A stretch of 64,000 bases of DNA, taken from Sinorhizobium meliloti (GTDB lineage: Bacteria > Pseudomonadota > Alphaproteobacteria > Rhizobiales > Rhizobiaceae). The DNA is taken from assembly GCF_035610345.1 (NCBI RefSeq), contig NZ_CP141215.1, forward strand, positions 124,001-188,000. The letters are read 5' to 3'. This document shows, one piece after another, positions 55,215-63,939 of this stretch. The first letter of the stretch is position 1. Every line of letters starts with the position of its first letter. Both the position numbers and the translations under genes were made by a program. Below the pieces are notes generated by a model. The model saw only the letters and a list, made by a program, of their open reading frames with translations, was not told where the DNA came from and ran no database searches.

Positions 55215-55441
55215 GTGAGGTATTTCCTTCCGATGCGCTTTCTATGCGTCTTTCCCGTAAAAAGCGTATTGAAAGATGCCATGATTCGGAAATCTCGGCA
55301 ACGAGCCGTTTACATAGCCAGCAAAAACTCAAAAAAGTTGGCCATGGCCAACTCGAATCGATCGACAATGCCTGCCGCAGTAGCGGCAAGATCCACAGAC
55401 ACCTTCCGTTCAAGCGCGAAACTAACCTAAGGTCCGGCCAA
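55215..55441. promoter_or_regulatory. repABC upstream region
   Basis: 227 bases between the repA start and the ardC fragment. It holds the second 18-bp palindrome at 55336-55353 and should contain the repA promoter and RepA operators. No further boxes can be assigned with confidence. Confidence 0.5.
55336..55353. repeat. Candidate parS site 2 (upstream of repA)
   Basis: AGTTGGCCATGGCCAACT, identical to the palindrome in repB, 122 bases before the repA start. Two exact copies of an 18-mer palindrome within 1.4 kb of one partition cassette are unlikely to be chance. Confidence 0.6.
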
Positions 55442-55721
55442 TCACTGCGAGGGCGCCCTTTGCAGTCCGTGCAGATAGTCGGCTGCTGTCTGAGCCTTGG
55501 CGGCCGCCGTGATGATCGCGCGCTTGTCGTTCTTTAGCACCTCGAGCCAGCTTTCCAGGTAGGTCGCGGTGTTGTCGCGAGGATCGTGGGCCACTCCAAG
55601 ATCAGCGCAGAGGAACGAAGCGGAGAGCTCGGCTACCAGCTCCTCAATCGCGCAGCTTTCACTGCCGAATCGGCCGCTCAAGTCACGGTCCAGGCGATGC
55701 TTTGCGCCTGACCAATGCGAC
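55442..55721 (-). pseudogene. ardC, 3' fragment
   Basis: Encodes WSGAKHRLDRDLSGRFGSE, AIEELVAELSASFLCADLG and TYLESWLEVLKNDKRAI, the zincin-like C-terminal domain of ArdC-type antirestriction proteins. The 5' part is at 61430-62031. RIT 3 lies between. Confidence 0.92.
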
Positions 55722-55741
55722 TTATGCCGATATCGGCATAA
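55722..55741. repeat. 20-bp perfect palindrome at the RIT 3 border
   Basis: TTATGCCGATATCGGCATAA. Same design as at 7879 and 9547: two end half-sites back to back. It lies immediately after the target core TGCGAC. Confidence 0.88.
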
Positions 55742-55747
55742 TGGCCA

Positions 55748-55836
55748 TTATGCCGTAAGCCGGATTATGCCGCATGGCCGATTATCAAGGCGGCGGCGCC
55801 TCCATTCGGCCATGCGGCGGTTCGGCATAATCAGAG
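55748..55836 (+). repeat. RIT 3 left long inverted repeat
   Basis: 89 bp, near-identical at both extremities to the reverse of 61341-61429 and diverged in the middle. It has an outer TTATGCCG, an inner GATTATGCCG and a terminal inverted CGGCATAATC, the same three-site layout as in RIT 1 and RIT 2. Confidence 0.85.
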
Positions 55837-56823
55837 CGATTCAAGGAACACAAGCAGTTCGTCGTTGGGACGATACCGCCCAGGATGGGCTTCTGGTCTG
55901 GCGACCTGAGAGAGCGCCTTTTCCTTGAGCCGCATGTCGGCGTGGATATAGATCTGGGTCGTCTCCACGGATTCATGCCCAAGCCAGAGCGCGATCACGG
56001 ATTGGTCTACTCCGTGATGAAGCAGTTCCATCGCCGTGCTGTGCCGCAAAGTATGCGGCGTAACACGTTTGCTTGCGAGGCTTGGACACGTTCGGGATGC
56101 CGTGAGGCAGTGCTTGCGCACCAGATGTTCAAGCGCATCACGACTGAGCCGCTCGCCCCGGATCGAGGGGAACAGGGGACTATCGCTGTCACGTCGCTCC
56201 CCAATCCAGCCCTGGATCAGTTTTGCCGTGTCGCGGCGAAGTGGAGTGCTGCGTTCTTTTCGCCCCTTGCCGACGCAACGGATGTGGGCGCCTGCGCCAA
56301 GGACCACGTCCTTGCAGCGCAGACTGATCAGCTCGGATGCCCGCAATCCGGTCTGAAGCGCAAGCAAGAGCAGGGCGTGATCACGCCGCCCCACCCACGT
56401 TGTTCGATCCGGCGCGACCAGCAGCGCGGCTATCTCCTGTGCGTCGAGGAACGTCACGCTACGCTTCACGTATCGCTTGCTTGGCATCGAGAGAATGCGC
56501 TGGCAATGGAGAAGCCAGGTCGGATCGGTCATCGCGACGTATCGGAAGAATGAACGGATCGCAGCAAGGCGCGCATTGCGAGTTCGAGCCGTGTTACCAC
56601 GCGTCGTTTCAACGTGGCTCAGGAAGTCGGCGACAAGATCGGCGTCGAGATCTTCGATCGTAAGCTTCGTGGGCGGCTTCCCACACCGTGAACCAGCGTA
56701 ACGGATCAACAACCGGAATGTGTCCCGGTAGCCGGCGATGGTGTGCTGGCTTGCCTCCATTTGTGTGCAGAGCCGGTCAGTGAAGAAGCGCTGGATTAGC
56801 GCAGGGAAGTTGGTCGCCTTCAT
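55831..56823 (-). CDS. RIT 3 recombinase C (tyrosine recombinase)
   Basis: 330 residues from ATG 56823, which overlaps the previous stop (ATGA). Core-binding domain HTIAGYRDTFRLLIRYAG; Arg I in QTGLRASELISL; HTLRHSTAMELL; LGHESV; Tyr in TTQIYIHADMRL; tail RPNDELLVFLESL. Intact, and closely similar in layout to RIT 1 recombinase C. Confidence 0.9.
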   Translation of the reverse strand: MKATNFPALIQRFFTDRLCTQMEASQHTIAGYRDTFRLLIRYAGSRCGKPPTKLTIEDLDADLVADFLSHVETTRGNTARTRNARLAAIRSFFRYVAMTDPTWLLHCQRILSMPSKRYVKRSVTFLDAQEIAALLVAPDRTTWVGRRDHALLLLALQTGLRASELISLRCKDVVLGAGAHIRCVGKGRKERSTPLRRDTAKLIQGWIGERRDSDSPLFPSIRGERLSRDALEHLVRKHCLTASRTCPSLASKRVTPHTLRHSTAMELLHHGVDQSVIALWLGHESVETTQIYIHADMRLKEKALSQVARPEAHPGRYRPNDELLVFLESL

Positions 56824-57758
56824 TGCTCCCCCTCCGCCGCGCTCGTTATCCGAGCGGCAGCTAATTCCAGCAATTCCGGGACCGCTTCCAGGTACCAATA
56901 GGTATCGGTCGGGCTCGCGTGACCGAGCCAGGTCGTGAGTTTGATCATCTCGCGGCCCACATCGTGGCCGGATCGATACCAGTTTAGCATCGTCCGAACC
57001 GCGAAGGTGTGGCGAAGGTCGTGGATGCGCGGCCCGCGTCCATGGCGCTTGTAATCCTGCCTGGGCCTCAAACCGATCTGCTGGCAGACCAGCGCGAAGT
57101 TGTAGCGTGCGCCGCAATCGCCGAGACGATGGCCCTTACACGCGACAAATAGGGCCTCCGATCTGCGCCCCAATAGCCGGTCCCGCTCACGCCCATAGCT
57201 TTCCAGTTTTTGCGCTACAGTTGGATCCAGCGGCAATAGTCGTTCCTTGCCGAGTTTTCCGAAGCGAACACGAAGGACGCCGGTTTCAATATCAAGATCG
57301 GTCTGGTCGAGACGCAGGGCTTCATTGATCCGAAGTCCCGTCACGGCGATCAGGCCGAAGAGCGTCGAGCAGGTCAAGCCGCGCATGCCGTAAACCGATG
57401 GCAACGATCGGGCATGCTCGATAATCGCAATGATTTCGGCGTCGCTGTAAATGTGTGGATGTACCCGTTGAACATGACCAGGCACCAACCCTTGGGGCGG
57501 CACCTCGTGCCGCGGATCCGTCCCGTGCAGCCAGGCGGCAAATTGACGAGCCACCCGGAAGCGAGCGCCCCGTGTTCCGGCACTGGCGGAGGGGAGGCTC
57601 TCCAGCCAACGCATGATCAATCTGGTGTCGATGTCCTCCGCGCCATCGTTGTCGACAAAGGCGGCGAAGCGACGCAAAATGCGTTCGTCCGTACTCAGAT
57701 CGGCGCCCAGCCGTCTTCTGATGCTCAGGTAGCGGTCCTGTTCGGCAAGGAGGCTCAT
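56820..57758 (-). CDS. RIT 3 recombinase B (tyrosine recombinase)
   Basis: 312 residues from ATG 57758, the coupling start shared with the true end of recombinase A. Arg I in VTGLRINEALRL; HDLRHTFAVRTM; LGHASP; Tyr in DTYWYLEAVPEL. Intact. Confidence 0.9.
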   Translation of the reverse strand: MSLLAEQDRYLSIRRRLGADLSTDERILRRFAAFVDNDGAEDIDTRLIMRWLESLPSASAGTRGARFRVARQFAAWLHGTDPRHEVPPQGLVPGHVQRVHPHIYSDAEIIAIIEHARSLPSVYGMRGLTCSTLFGLIAVTGLRINEALRLDQTDLDIETGVLRVRFGKLGKERLLPLDPTVAQKLESYGRERDRLLGRRSEALFVACKGHRLGDCGARYNFALVCQQIGLRPRQDYKRHGRGPRIHDLRHTFAVRTMLNWYRSGHDVGREMIKLTTWLGHASPTDTYWYLEAVPELLELAAARITSAAEGEQ

Positions 57759-58974
57759 CGTGCTACCTCCGCGATCGGCCAAGGCTGGGCGATGGAGCGC
57801 AATCCATCCGTATCGAGTTTCGCATAGATCATCGTTGTTGCACGCGATCGATGCCGCAGCAGACCCCGATCTCCTCCAGCGAAGCACCGGACCGAACCAG
57901 ATTTGTCGCAAGGCTGTGACGCAGAACATGCGATCCGACATAGGGTGTCGGCGGCTTCACTCCGGTCGCCGCGAACGCTTCCCGCAAAATCGAGTTGATG
58001 ATTTGGCTATCCTTGAACGGACGGTTCGGCGCCCGATGGCTCACTAACAGCGTGCGGATTGTCGTTGAAGTCCGCTCCTCGCGCAAATACCTGCTGATGG
58101 CTTCGCCAACGTCCGACGGGATTGGCAGCCGGTCATGACGTTTTCCCTTTCCGCGAACCAGAAGCTCGCCGGCCCGCCAGTCGATGTCATCGAGTTGGAC
58201 CGCCATGACCTCGGGCGCGCGCATGCCGAGCCTCGCCATCAACAGCAACATGGCGTAGTCGCGGGCGCCTCGCCGCGGATTGGTTGCGACAGATGCCAGC
58301 ACAGCCTCCACTTCATCGGGCGACAGATATCGCGGAAGCCTCGCCCCCCAGGGCTTGTGTACCCTAGGTACGCAGAGTGAGAGGTTCGTGGGGATGAGCC
58401 CCTGAGCGAACAGATACTGGAAGAAGCTGCGCAAGTGCGAGGATAACGTCTTGTCTCGGTAGGGCGTCTTGCGTCCGATAACATGCTCCATGAACGCCAC
58501 GACATCGCGAGCGTTCAAGATCGCGAGATCGAGCATCTGGTCCCCGAAGCGGTGAGCGAGGAAGCGAGCCGCGAATCCCAGCACATGTTTGACGGACCGT
58601 GGGCTGAGGCCGCGTTGCCGCTCGAGGTAGGTTTCGAGGTCGCCCAGGAGCTCTTGGCGTTCGGCTTGAGCAGCAGTGAGCGACGGGCGTGTCGCCACGC
58701 CTATTTCAATCAGATGCTCGACGAACAGCCCGGCAAGATTGGCAACCTTGATCTGGGCTTTGGGTGTCGTTGGCAATCGCCGTCCTAATTCGACGGCAAT
58801 ATCTGCCGTCAGTGCCGAAGGCGCGATGCCTTCCACATCCAGCAATCGGCCAAAGCACCGGAGGTGATAGCGATAATTCTCCAGCGTCGCGGGCTTATAA
58901 TTCCTCGCGGAAAAACTTTGCTCGAATGACGCTAAGTACGGGTCAAGGCAGGTGGCTTTGTCGAATATTCTCAT
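57755..58974 (-). pseudogene. RIT 3 recombinase A, frameshifted before the catalytic tyrosine
   Basis: ATG 58974 follows GGAG. The frame is open through Arg I (RLGMRAPEVMAVQL) and HVLRHSLATNLV, but near 57862, at a run of four C, it shifts and ends CCGIDRVQQR. The next frame supplies the expected LLRHRSRATTMIYAKLD with the catalytic Tyr and ends at 57755 with ATGA coupling. One added base restores the protein. Either a dead gene or a sequence error. Confidence 0.88.
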
Positions 58975-59231
58975 TTCAGTGCTCCTTGTTGTCGGAGCAC
59001 GAAGCTTCATTGTTTCCGTCTCTATGTAACTACTGGTCGGCTCCCGCCTTGGTGACCGTACAAACTAGCCAAAGACCACCTATTTGGTCATCGAACCTTA
59101 CACTTCAATGGGCGCGCGCAGTGCGCGATAGCTTTTGGTGCCTGTCGAGAATTTCGATGTTGAGGAAGTTGATGTTTGACAGATCATTATTGCTATTTCA
59201 AATATGGATTTATCACGCGTAGGATAGATCG

Positions 59232-59492
59232 ATGATTACCGCCGCCCAAATGCGTGCCGCACGTGCGCTTCTCGGCATCGACCAAAAGACCCTGGCCGAG
59301 CTGTCCGGACTTTCCATTCCGACGATCCAACGGATGGAATCGAGCAGTGGCAATGTTCGGGGCGTGGTAGAGAGCTTGACCAGGGTAATCACGGCACTTG
59401 AACTCGCGGGCATCGAACTGATCGGTGAGGGGGCTGCCAGTCCGGCGGGAGGTCGCGGCGTTCGATTGAAGTCCTCATCCACGACATCCTGA
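59232..59492 (+). CDS. XRE-type helix-turn-helix protein
   Basis: 86 residues. MRAARALLGIDQKTLAELSG and LSIPTIQRMESSSGNV form a Cro/CI-type HTH. The remainder is short (ALELAGIELIGEG). It lies 60 bases before the SulP gene in the same direction and is probably its regulator. Similar HTH genes precede SulP permeases in other proteobacteria. Confidence 0.85.
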   Translation: MITAAQMRAARALLGIDQKTLAELSGLSIPTIQRMESSSGNVRGVVESLTRVITALELAGIELIGEGAASPAGGRGVRLKSSSTTS

Positions 59493-59552
59493 ATCAATCC
59501 GCGACGGCGACCGCCGACGATAAGCCGACGATCCCGCCGCTTCCTACTCAAG

Positions 59553-61298
59553 GTGCGGCAACAAGTGAAAGTATCGACAGACAGACAGAGCGAAGCGCCG
59601 GGCTTTGCTGAACTCTACACTCCAAAATTTCTTACAATCCTGCGCGAAGGCTACGGATTGCCCCACTTGCGCGCCGATGCAATAGCGGGACTTACCGTCG
59701 CCATCGTAGCGTTGCCACTGTCGATGGCCATCGCCATTGCCTCGGGCGCAACGCCCGCGCAGGGGCTATATTCGGCAATCGTCGGTGGGTTCTTCGTCTC
59801 ATTGTTCGGAGGATCGCGATTTCAGATAGGCGGCCCGGCCGGGGCCTTTATCGTGTTGGTCGCCGCAACAGTCGCTCAACACGGCATGGATGGCTTAATC
59901 CTGGCAACCTTCCTTTCAGGTTTGATGCTCACCGCAGTTGGCCTCCTGCGGTTCGGAACATTCATAAAGTTCATTCCCTTCCCGGTAACGGTGGGCTTTA
60001 CGGCAGGGATTGCCGTGATCATCTTTGCCAGCCAGATCAAGGACCTTTTCGGTCTGACTTTGGACCATGAACCAGGAGAGCTCCTTCAGAAGCTCCCAGT
60101 GCTGTGGGGAGCAAAGGACAGCGTTGCGTCTGGCGCGGTCGGGATCTCTATCACTACCATTGCGGTCATTCTCGGATTACGCCGCTGGCGACCGCGCTGG
60201 CCGGGGATGCTGATCGCTGTTGCCCTGAGCTCAACCGCAACAGCATTGCTTGCCCTGCCTGTCGAGACGATTGGAACCAAGTTTGGCGGAATCCCCTCTG
60301 CACTGCCTTTCCCGCAACTGCCTGATCTCTCGATGGACAGGATTGTAGCGGTTCTGCCAGCCGCACTGTCCTTCACCTTGCTAGGGTCCATAGAATCGCT
60401 GCTATCAGCCGTAGTTGCGGATGGCATGACTGGTCGACGACACCGTTCCAACTGCGAGCTTGTTGCTCAGGGTGCGGCAAATATCGGTGCCTCGCTGTTC
60501 GGCGGCTTCTGTGTGACGGGCACCATTGCCCGTACCGCTACCAACATACGCGCTGGAGCGCACGGGCCAGTCGCCGGAATGTTGCATTCAGCATTTCTTC
60601 TTATTTTCATGGTGATCGCGGCACCGCTCGCTGCATATATCCCATTAGCAGCTCTGGCGGGCGTGCTGGCAGTCGTTGCCTGGAACATGATCGAAAAGCC
60701 TGCAATCGCGATCTTGCTGCGCTCGGGTTGGGGCGAAGCAACCGTATTGGGGGCGACATTCTTCCTGACAGTATTCCGGGATTTGAGTGAGGCGATTGTC
60801 GTTGGGTTCGCTCTTGGCTCAGTGCTCTTTATTCACCGTATGAGCCGAACAACCGCAGTCACCACCCATGTACCGTTCGTGGCGCGCGACGAAGCCGATG
60901 ACGCCCATCCACGCAAAGCCTACAATGAATCTGCTGCTGCGAACCCCGATGTTGTCGTCTACCGGATAACCGGTGCTCTCTTCTTCGGCGCGACAGCATC
61001 AATCGGCTCTGTTCTCGACCGCATTCAGGACAACCAAAAGGCACTGGTCGTCGATTTCTCCGCGGTGCCGTTTCTGGACTCGACCGGCGCCAACATGATC
61101 GAGGGCCTAGCGCACAAGGCTCACAAGCATGGTGTGACCCTGTGGCTCACCGGAACCACTCGCGATATCCGGCGTGTCTTGCTGAAGCATGAAATAAAGA
61201 GGCCACTGGTACGTTACGCGGCCACAGTCGAAGCTGCCATATCAGCTTTGCAACGCGCGCGTACAACCTTGAGGGCAGGACCAACACAAGCAGCATGA
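59553..61298 (+). CDS. SulP-family anion transporter with STAS domain
   Basis: 581 residues, GTG start 59553 (AAGG just upstream). N-terminal membrane part of about 12-14 segments (AGLTVAIVALPLSMAIAIAS, GFFVSLFGGSRFQIGGPAGA, the family-typical FTAGIAVIIFASQIKDLFG), then a STAS domain from about residue 455 (ALVVDFSAVPFLDSTGANMI with the regulatory DST). The family moves sulfate, bicarbonate or other anions across the inner membrane. It is carried as cargo inside RIT 3. Substrate unknown. Confidence 0.9.
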   Translation: MRQQVKVSTDRQSEAPGFAELYTPKFLTILREGYGLPHLRADAIAGLTVAIVALPLSMAIAIASGATPAQGLYSAIVGGFFVSLFGGSRFQIGGPAGAFIVLVAATVAQHGMDGLILATFLSGLMLTAVGLLRFGTFIKFIPFPVTVGFTAGIAVIIFASQIKDLFGLTLDHEPGELLQKLPVLWGAKDSVASGAVGISITTIAVILGLRRWRPRWPGMLIAVALSSTATALLALPVETIGTKFGGIPSALPFPQLPDLSMDRIVAVLPAALSFTLLGSIESLLSAVVADGMTGRRHRSNCELVAQGAANIGASLFGGFCVTGTIARTATNIRAGAHGPVAGMLHSAFLLIFMVIAAPLAAYIPLAALAGVLAVVAWNMIEKPAIAILLRSGWGEATVLGATFFLTVFRDLSEAIVVGFALGSVLFIHRMSRTTAVTTHVPFVARDEADDAHPRKAYNESAAANPDVVVYRITGALFFGATASIGSVLDRIQDNQKALVVDFSAVPFLDSTGANMIEGLAHKAHKHGVTLWLTGTTRDIRRVLLKHEIKRPLVRYAATVEAAISALQRARTTLRAGPTQAA

Positions 61299-61340
61299 TC
61301 AGAACCCCCTCTCTACGAACTGCTCGCCTTCCTCGAAAAG

Positions 61341-61429
61341 CTCTGATTATGCCGAACTGCCACATGGCCAGAAGCAGGCACAACAGCCGCCAAACTTGGC
61401 CATGCGGCATAATCCGGCGTACGGCATAA
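61341..61429 (-). repeat. RIT 3 right long inverted repeat
   Basis: Reverse counterpart of 55748-55836. It ends ...GTACGGCATAA at 61429, followed by TGCGAC and the ardC 5' part. Confidence 0.85.
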
Positions 61430-62031
61430 TGCGACATCTCGTGAAGCAAGGTCGAATAAAGGTGTACCTCGTCGATGAAGCGTGCCCGGTCAGGCATGAG
61501 AATGTCGTCCGGGGCGGGACGATAGCAGGCGGTCGTGCCGCCGTAGGTGACAGCCGCGCCGGTGTTGCGGACGAACGTCTCGACAGTCCCAAGATGCGGA
61601 ACTGCCACTGCCGGCAGCTCCACGACCGGTAGATAGAACCGGTCTGGAAGGTTCTCGATTTGCTCGATGTTGAAGGCGGGGTAGCCCTTGAGATAGGGGA
61701 TTGCGCGTTCGTCGTCATCTTCGCGCTCCTTGGGGGTGAAGGTGCCGTATTTGACGACGAGGGAACCTTTCTCGCCCTTTCGTACCTGGCCGCCGAGATC
61801 CTGAGCTTGGCGGTAGATCATCCAGGTGTTTTCCTCGTAGCCGGCGAGCTCGCTTGCGAGCCACAGCATCAGGACATTGATCCCGCGATAGGCTTCGCCG
61901 GTGGCGCGGCGCGGAACGAGGGAGCCGCGGCTGTTTCCGCGCCGGGGCCGGATCCACGGCTTTGTTCCGGCTTCAAGCTGCTCGATGATGGCATCGGTGA
62001 TGCGCTGATAGGCGTCCTCGATGCTCTGCAT
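61430..62031 (-). pseudogene. ardC, 5' fragment
   Basis: ATG 62031. The ArdC N-terminal ssDNA-binding domain (AYQRITDAIIEQLEAGTKPW, YRGINVLMLWLASELAGYEE, DLGGQVRKGEKGSLVVKYGT) leads into the metallopeptidase motif LLHEMSH (HExxH), where RIT 3 is inserted. Rejoined at TGCGAC, the gene reads HEMSHWSGAKHRLDRD without any defect. ArdC-type proteins protect incoming plasmid DNA during conjugation. Confidence 0.93.
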
Positions 62032-62147
62032 TGCCGTCTCGTTCCGTTGGTTGACGGCAAAAAAAACGGAGATAGCTGAAGCGAGCCCATGCACCCGAAG
62101 GGCCGCAACAGAGTGGAGGACCGCGCCAGCGTTGCGTGGGGGAGGGG

Positions 62148-63214
62148 CTATCGTAGCTTGTCCGTCAAATCACCGAACGGAAAGGAGACGGCGCAGAGCA
62201 CCGGCGCCTCCTGCTCACGGATACCTCTTGCAGCTTTACAAACCAGGCCGGTTACCGGCCCACGATCGTCGTCGTCGCGCTCATGGCTGCGCTGTGCCGC
62301 CATCTGCACCTCCTGGGCCGGCTGCTCTCGCCTCACTCGGGAAAAGTCCGACCGGGCAGTGAAGGTGATCTCCTCGTCGTCTGGCAACGTCTCCGGCAGG
62401 TCCGCCCGATCGGCGACGACAATCCCTTGATCGGTCACAAGGCTGGCAACGCGATTGTCGTGGCGGAGAATCTGGCCGGTGATTTCTTCTCCGGAGCGGG
62501 CAGTGCAAACATGATGGTGCAGAGGCTCTTCGCCGACCTCCCGCAAGTCTTCGAATGCGGTTCGAATGGCCTCCCGACAGCGCGCGTTCATCGCGTCCTC
62601 AATCGCATGCTTCATTGCGGGACTGGACGGGTCGTTCGTAGTCTCGATCGACGCCTCGATCATGCGCGGCTTGGAATTACAGAGAAGTCGATCTCGTGCC
62701 GTAATGGCGGCCCAGCTCGGAAACAAACGCTTCCTGGGCACGTCCGTTCCCTCTCTGAATGGATGCACATAGTTCAACTCTGAGAGGACTTTCCCAGCGC
62801 GCTCAGCATTGCGAAGGCCTGCTGATCTCGGATCGGCTTCAGCGCCTCGTCCAGACCCATTTCTATGCGCGAGTCGGGAAGGAAGGACGTGCCGCCTCCC
62901 TTAGAGAGGCCGCCGATCGGCTCTACGCGCTGCCCCTCAACAATCGGACTTTCGTTGCGCGTATGACCGGCGCATTCATAGACATCCTGAAAAATGTAGC
63001 CGTGAATCGCCTTCAGGTGAGCTTTGTCGAAGTTGCCTTTCGGGCCGTCGCCTTCAGCAATTTCCGCCATCCGCACCGCGGTCGCGCGATACTCTTTCAC
63101 GCGCAGCTCGGAATGGGTTTCAATTCCCCATCTGTTTTTCAGAACGTTCGTCCGGTCCGGATCGTCCGACGTGTTGGGATAGGTGTAGGAACCTTTGGGG
63201 CGCTCATCAGCCAT
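62148..63214 (-). pseudogene. Fic-domain protein with C-terminal KfrB-like region, frameshifted
   Basis: ATG 63214 begins MADERPKGSYTYPN. The Fic fold follows (NFDKAHLKAIHGYIFQDVYE, CAGHTRNESPIVEG). A shift near 62790 is needed to reach ELNYVHPFREG, another just after it to complete the catalytic motif HPFREGNGR with QEAFVSELGRHYG, and a third near 62700 to reach SKPRMIEASIETTNDPSSPA. The tail holds a KfrB-like domain (EITGQILRHDNRVASLVTDQ). Fic enzymes AMPylate targets. This copy cannot be made as read. Confidence 0.82.
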
Positions 63215-63283
63215 GGCGAAGCTCAACAAAAAGCCGCCAGCTCTAAGCAGGCGGCCTTCTGCTCTTGAAGGTTGATCGGGAGG

Positions 63284-63487
63284 TTATCTGACAGGCGGCT
63301 CGATCATGAGCTGGCGGTATTCCTCGCGGGTGATGTCGCCGGCGACATACCGCGCGGTCGCCTCCTCGAGGGCAGGATCGTGAACGTAGCCCTGCCGGAT
63401 ATTGGCAGCGCGCGCCTGCTCAGCGGCCTTGCGCCGCTTCTCGATAGCTTCCGGGGAACGATCCGGACGGCGGGGATGAACGTTCAT
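63284..63487 (-). CDS. VbhA-like antitoxin of the Fic protein
   Basis: 67 residues from ATG 63487. ARAANIRQGYVHDPALEEAT and ARYVAGDITREEYRQLM match the small VbhA-type antitoxins that precede Fic toxins in Rhizobiales and Bartonella plasmids. The fic gene follows 69 bases downstream. It probably neutralises Fic activity by inserting its inhibitory helix. Confidence 0.8.
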   Translation of the reverse strand: MNVHPRRPDRSPEAIEKRRKAAEQARAANIRQGYVHDPALEEATARYVAGDITREEYRQLMIEPPVR

Positions 63488-63606
63488 CGGCAAATCTCCA
63501 GTTACGGACCACCCTAGCAGGAAAAATGCTGAAAATCCAGCGCTTTGCCGGATTCTCCGGCCTTTCGCACGTGGCGCCCGGCTGCTCGCCGGGCGCTGTG
63601 AGCGGA

Positions 63607-63939
63607 TTAATCGCGGGGTTCCCATTCGATGATCGCCTGCAGGGAGGCATCGTCCTGGCCGGGGAACCGGCCGAGATTGGCGTTGTATCGGAGCTTGCGG
63701 ATCGAGAGGGTGTAGTACGGCTTGCCGTCTTGGTTCTCTTTCTTCCAGATGCCGCCGACCTCGATGTCATGGCCGCGCGGTGACTTGGCGTAGACGCGGT
63801 GTGTCGGGGCCCTTTCATTGTCGGACTCGAACGGCACGACCTTGATGTCCATGTCGCGGTCGATAGTGGAGATGAGGCCGGCGCCCTTTGCGGTGTCGAG
63901 GTTGTCGCCGTCGAACTGGATGTAGTTGGTGATGTTCAT
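63607..63939 (-). CDS. DUF736 protein
   Basis: 110 residues from ATG 63939. Family signature: NITNYIQFDGDNLDTAKGAG near the start, APTHRVYAKSPRGHDIEVGG, IWKKENQDGKPYYTLSI in the middle. A small plasmid-borne protein, very common next to ardC and conjugation genes in Rhizobiales. Function unknown. Another ATG at 63984 is possible, but family members start at MNITNYI. Confidence 0.92.
   Translation of the reverse strand: MNITNYIQFDGDNLDTAKGAGLISTIDRDMDIKVVPFESDNERAPTHRVYAKSPRGHDIEVGGIWKKENQDGKPYYTLSIRKLRYNANLGRFPGQDDASLQAIIEWEPRD

Larger units (their letters stand above)
55722..61429 (-). mobile_element. RIT element 3 carrying a SulP transporter and regulator
   Basis: 5708 bp flanked by the perfect 6-bp repeat TGCGAC (55716-55721, 61430-61435). 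Long inverted repeats of 89 bp lie at 55748-55836 and 61341-61429, and at the left a 20-bp palindrome (55722-55741) plus 6-bp spacer TGGCCA precede the repeat. The recombinase trio is on the minus strand. Between recombinase A and the right end lie a small HTH gene and a SulP gene on the plus strand, which are cargo. Confidence 0.9.
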
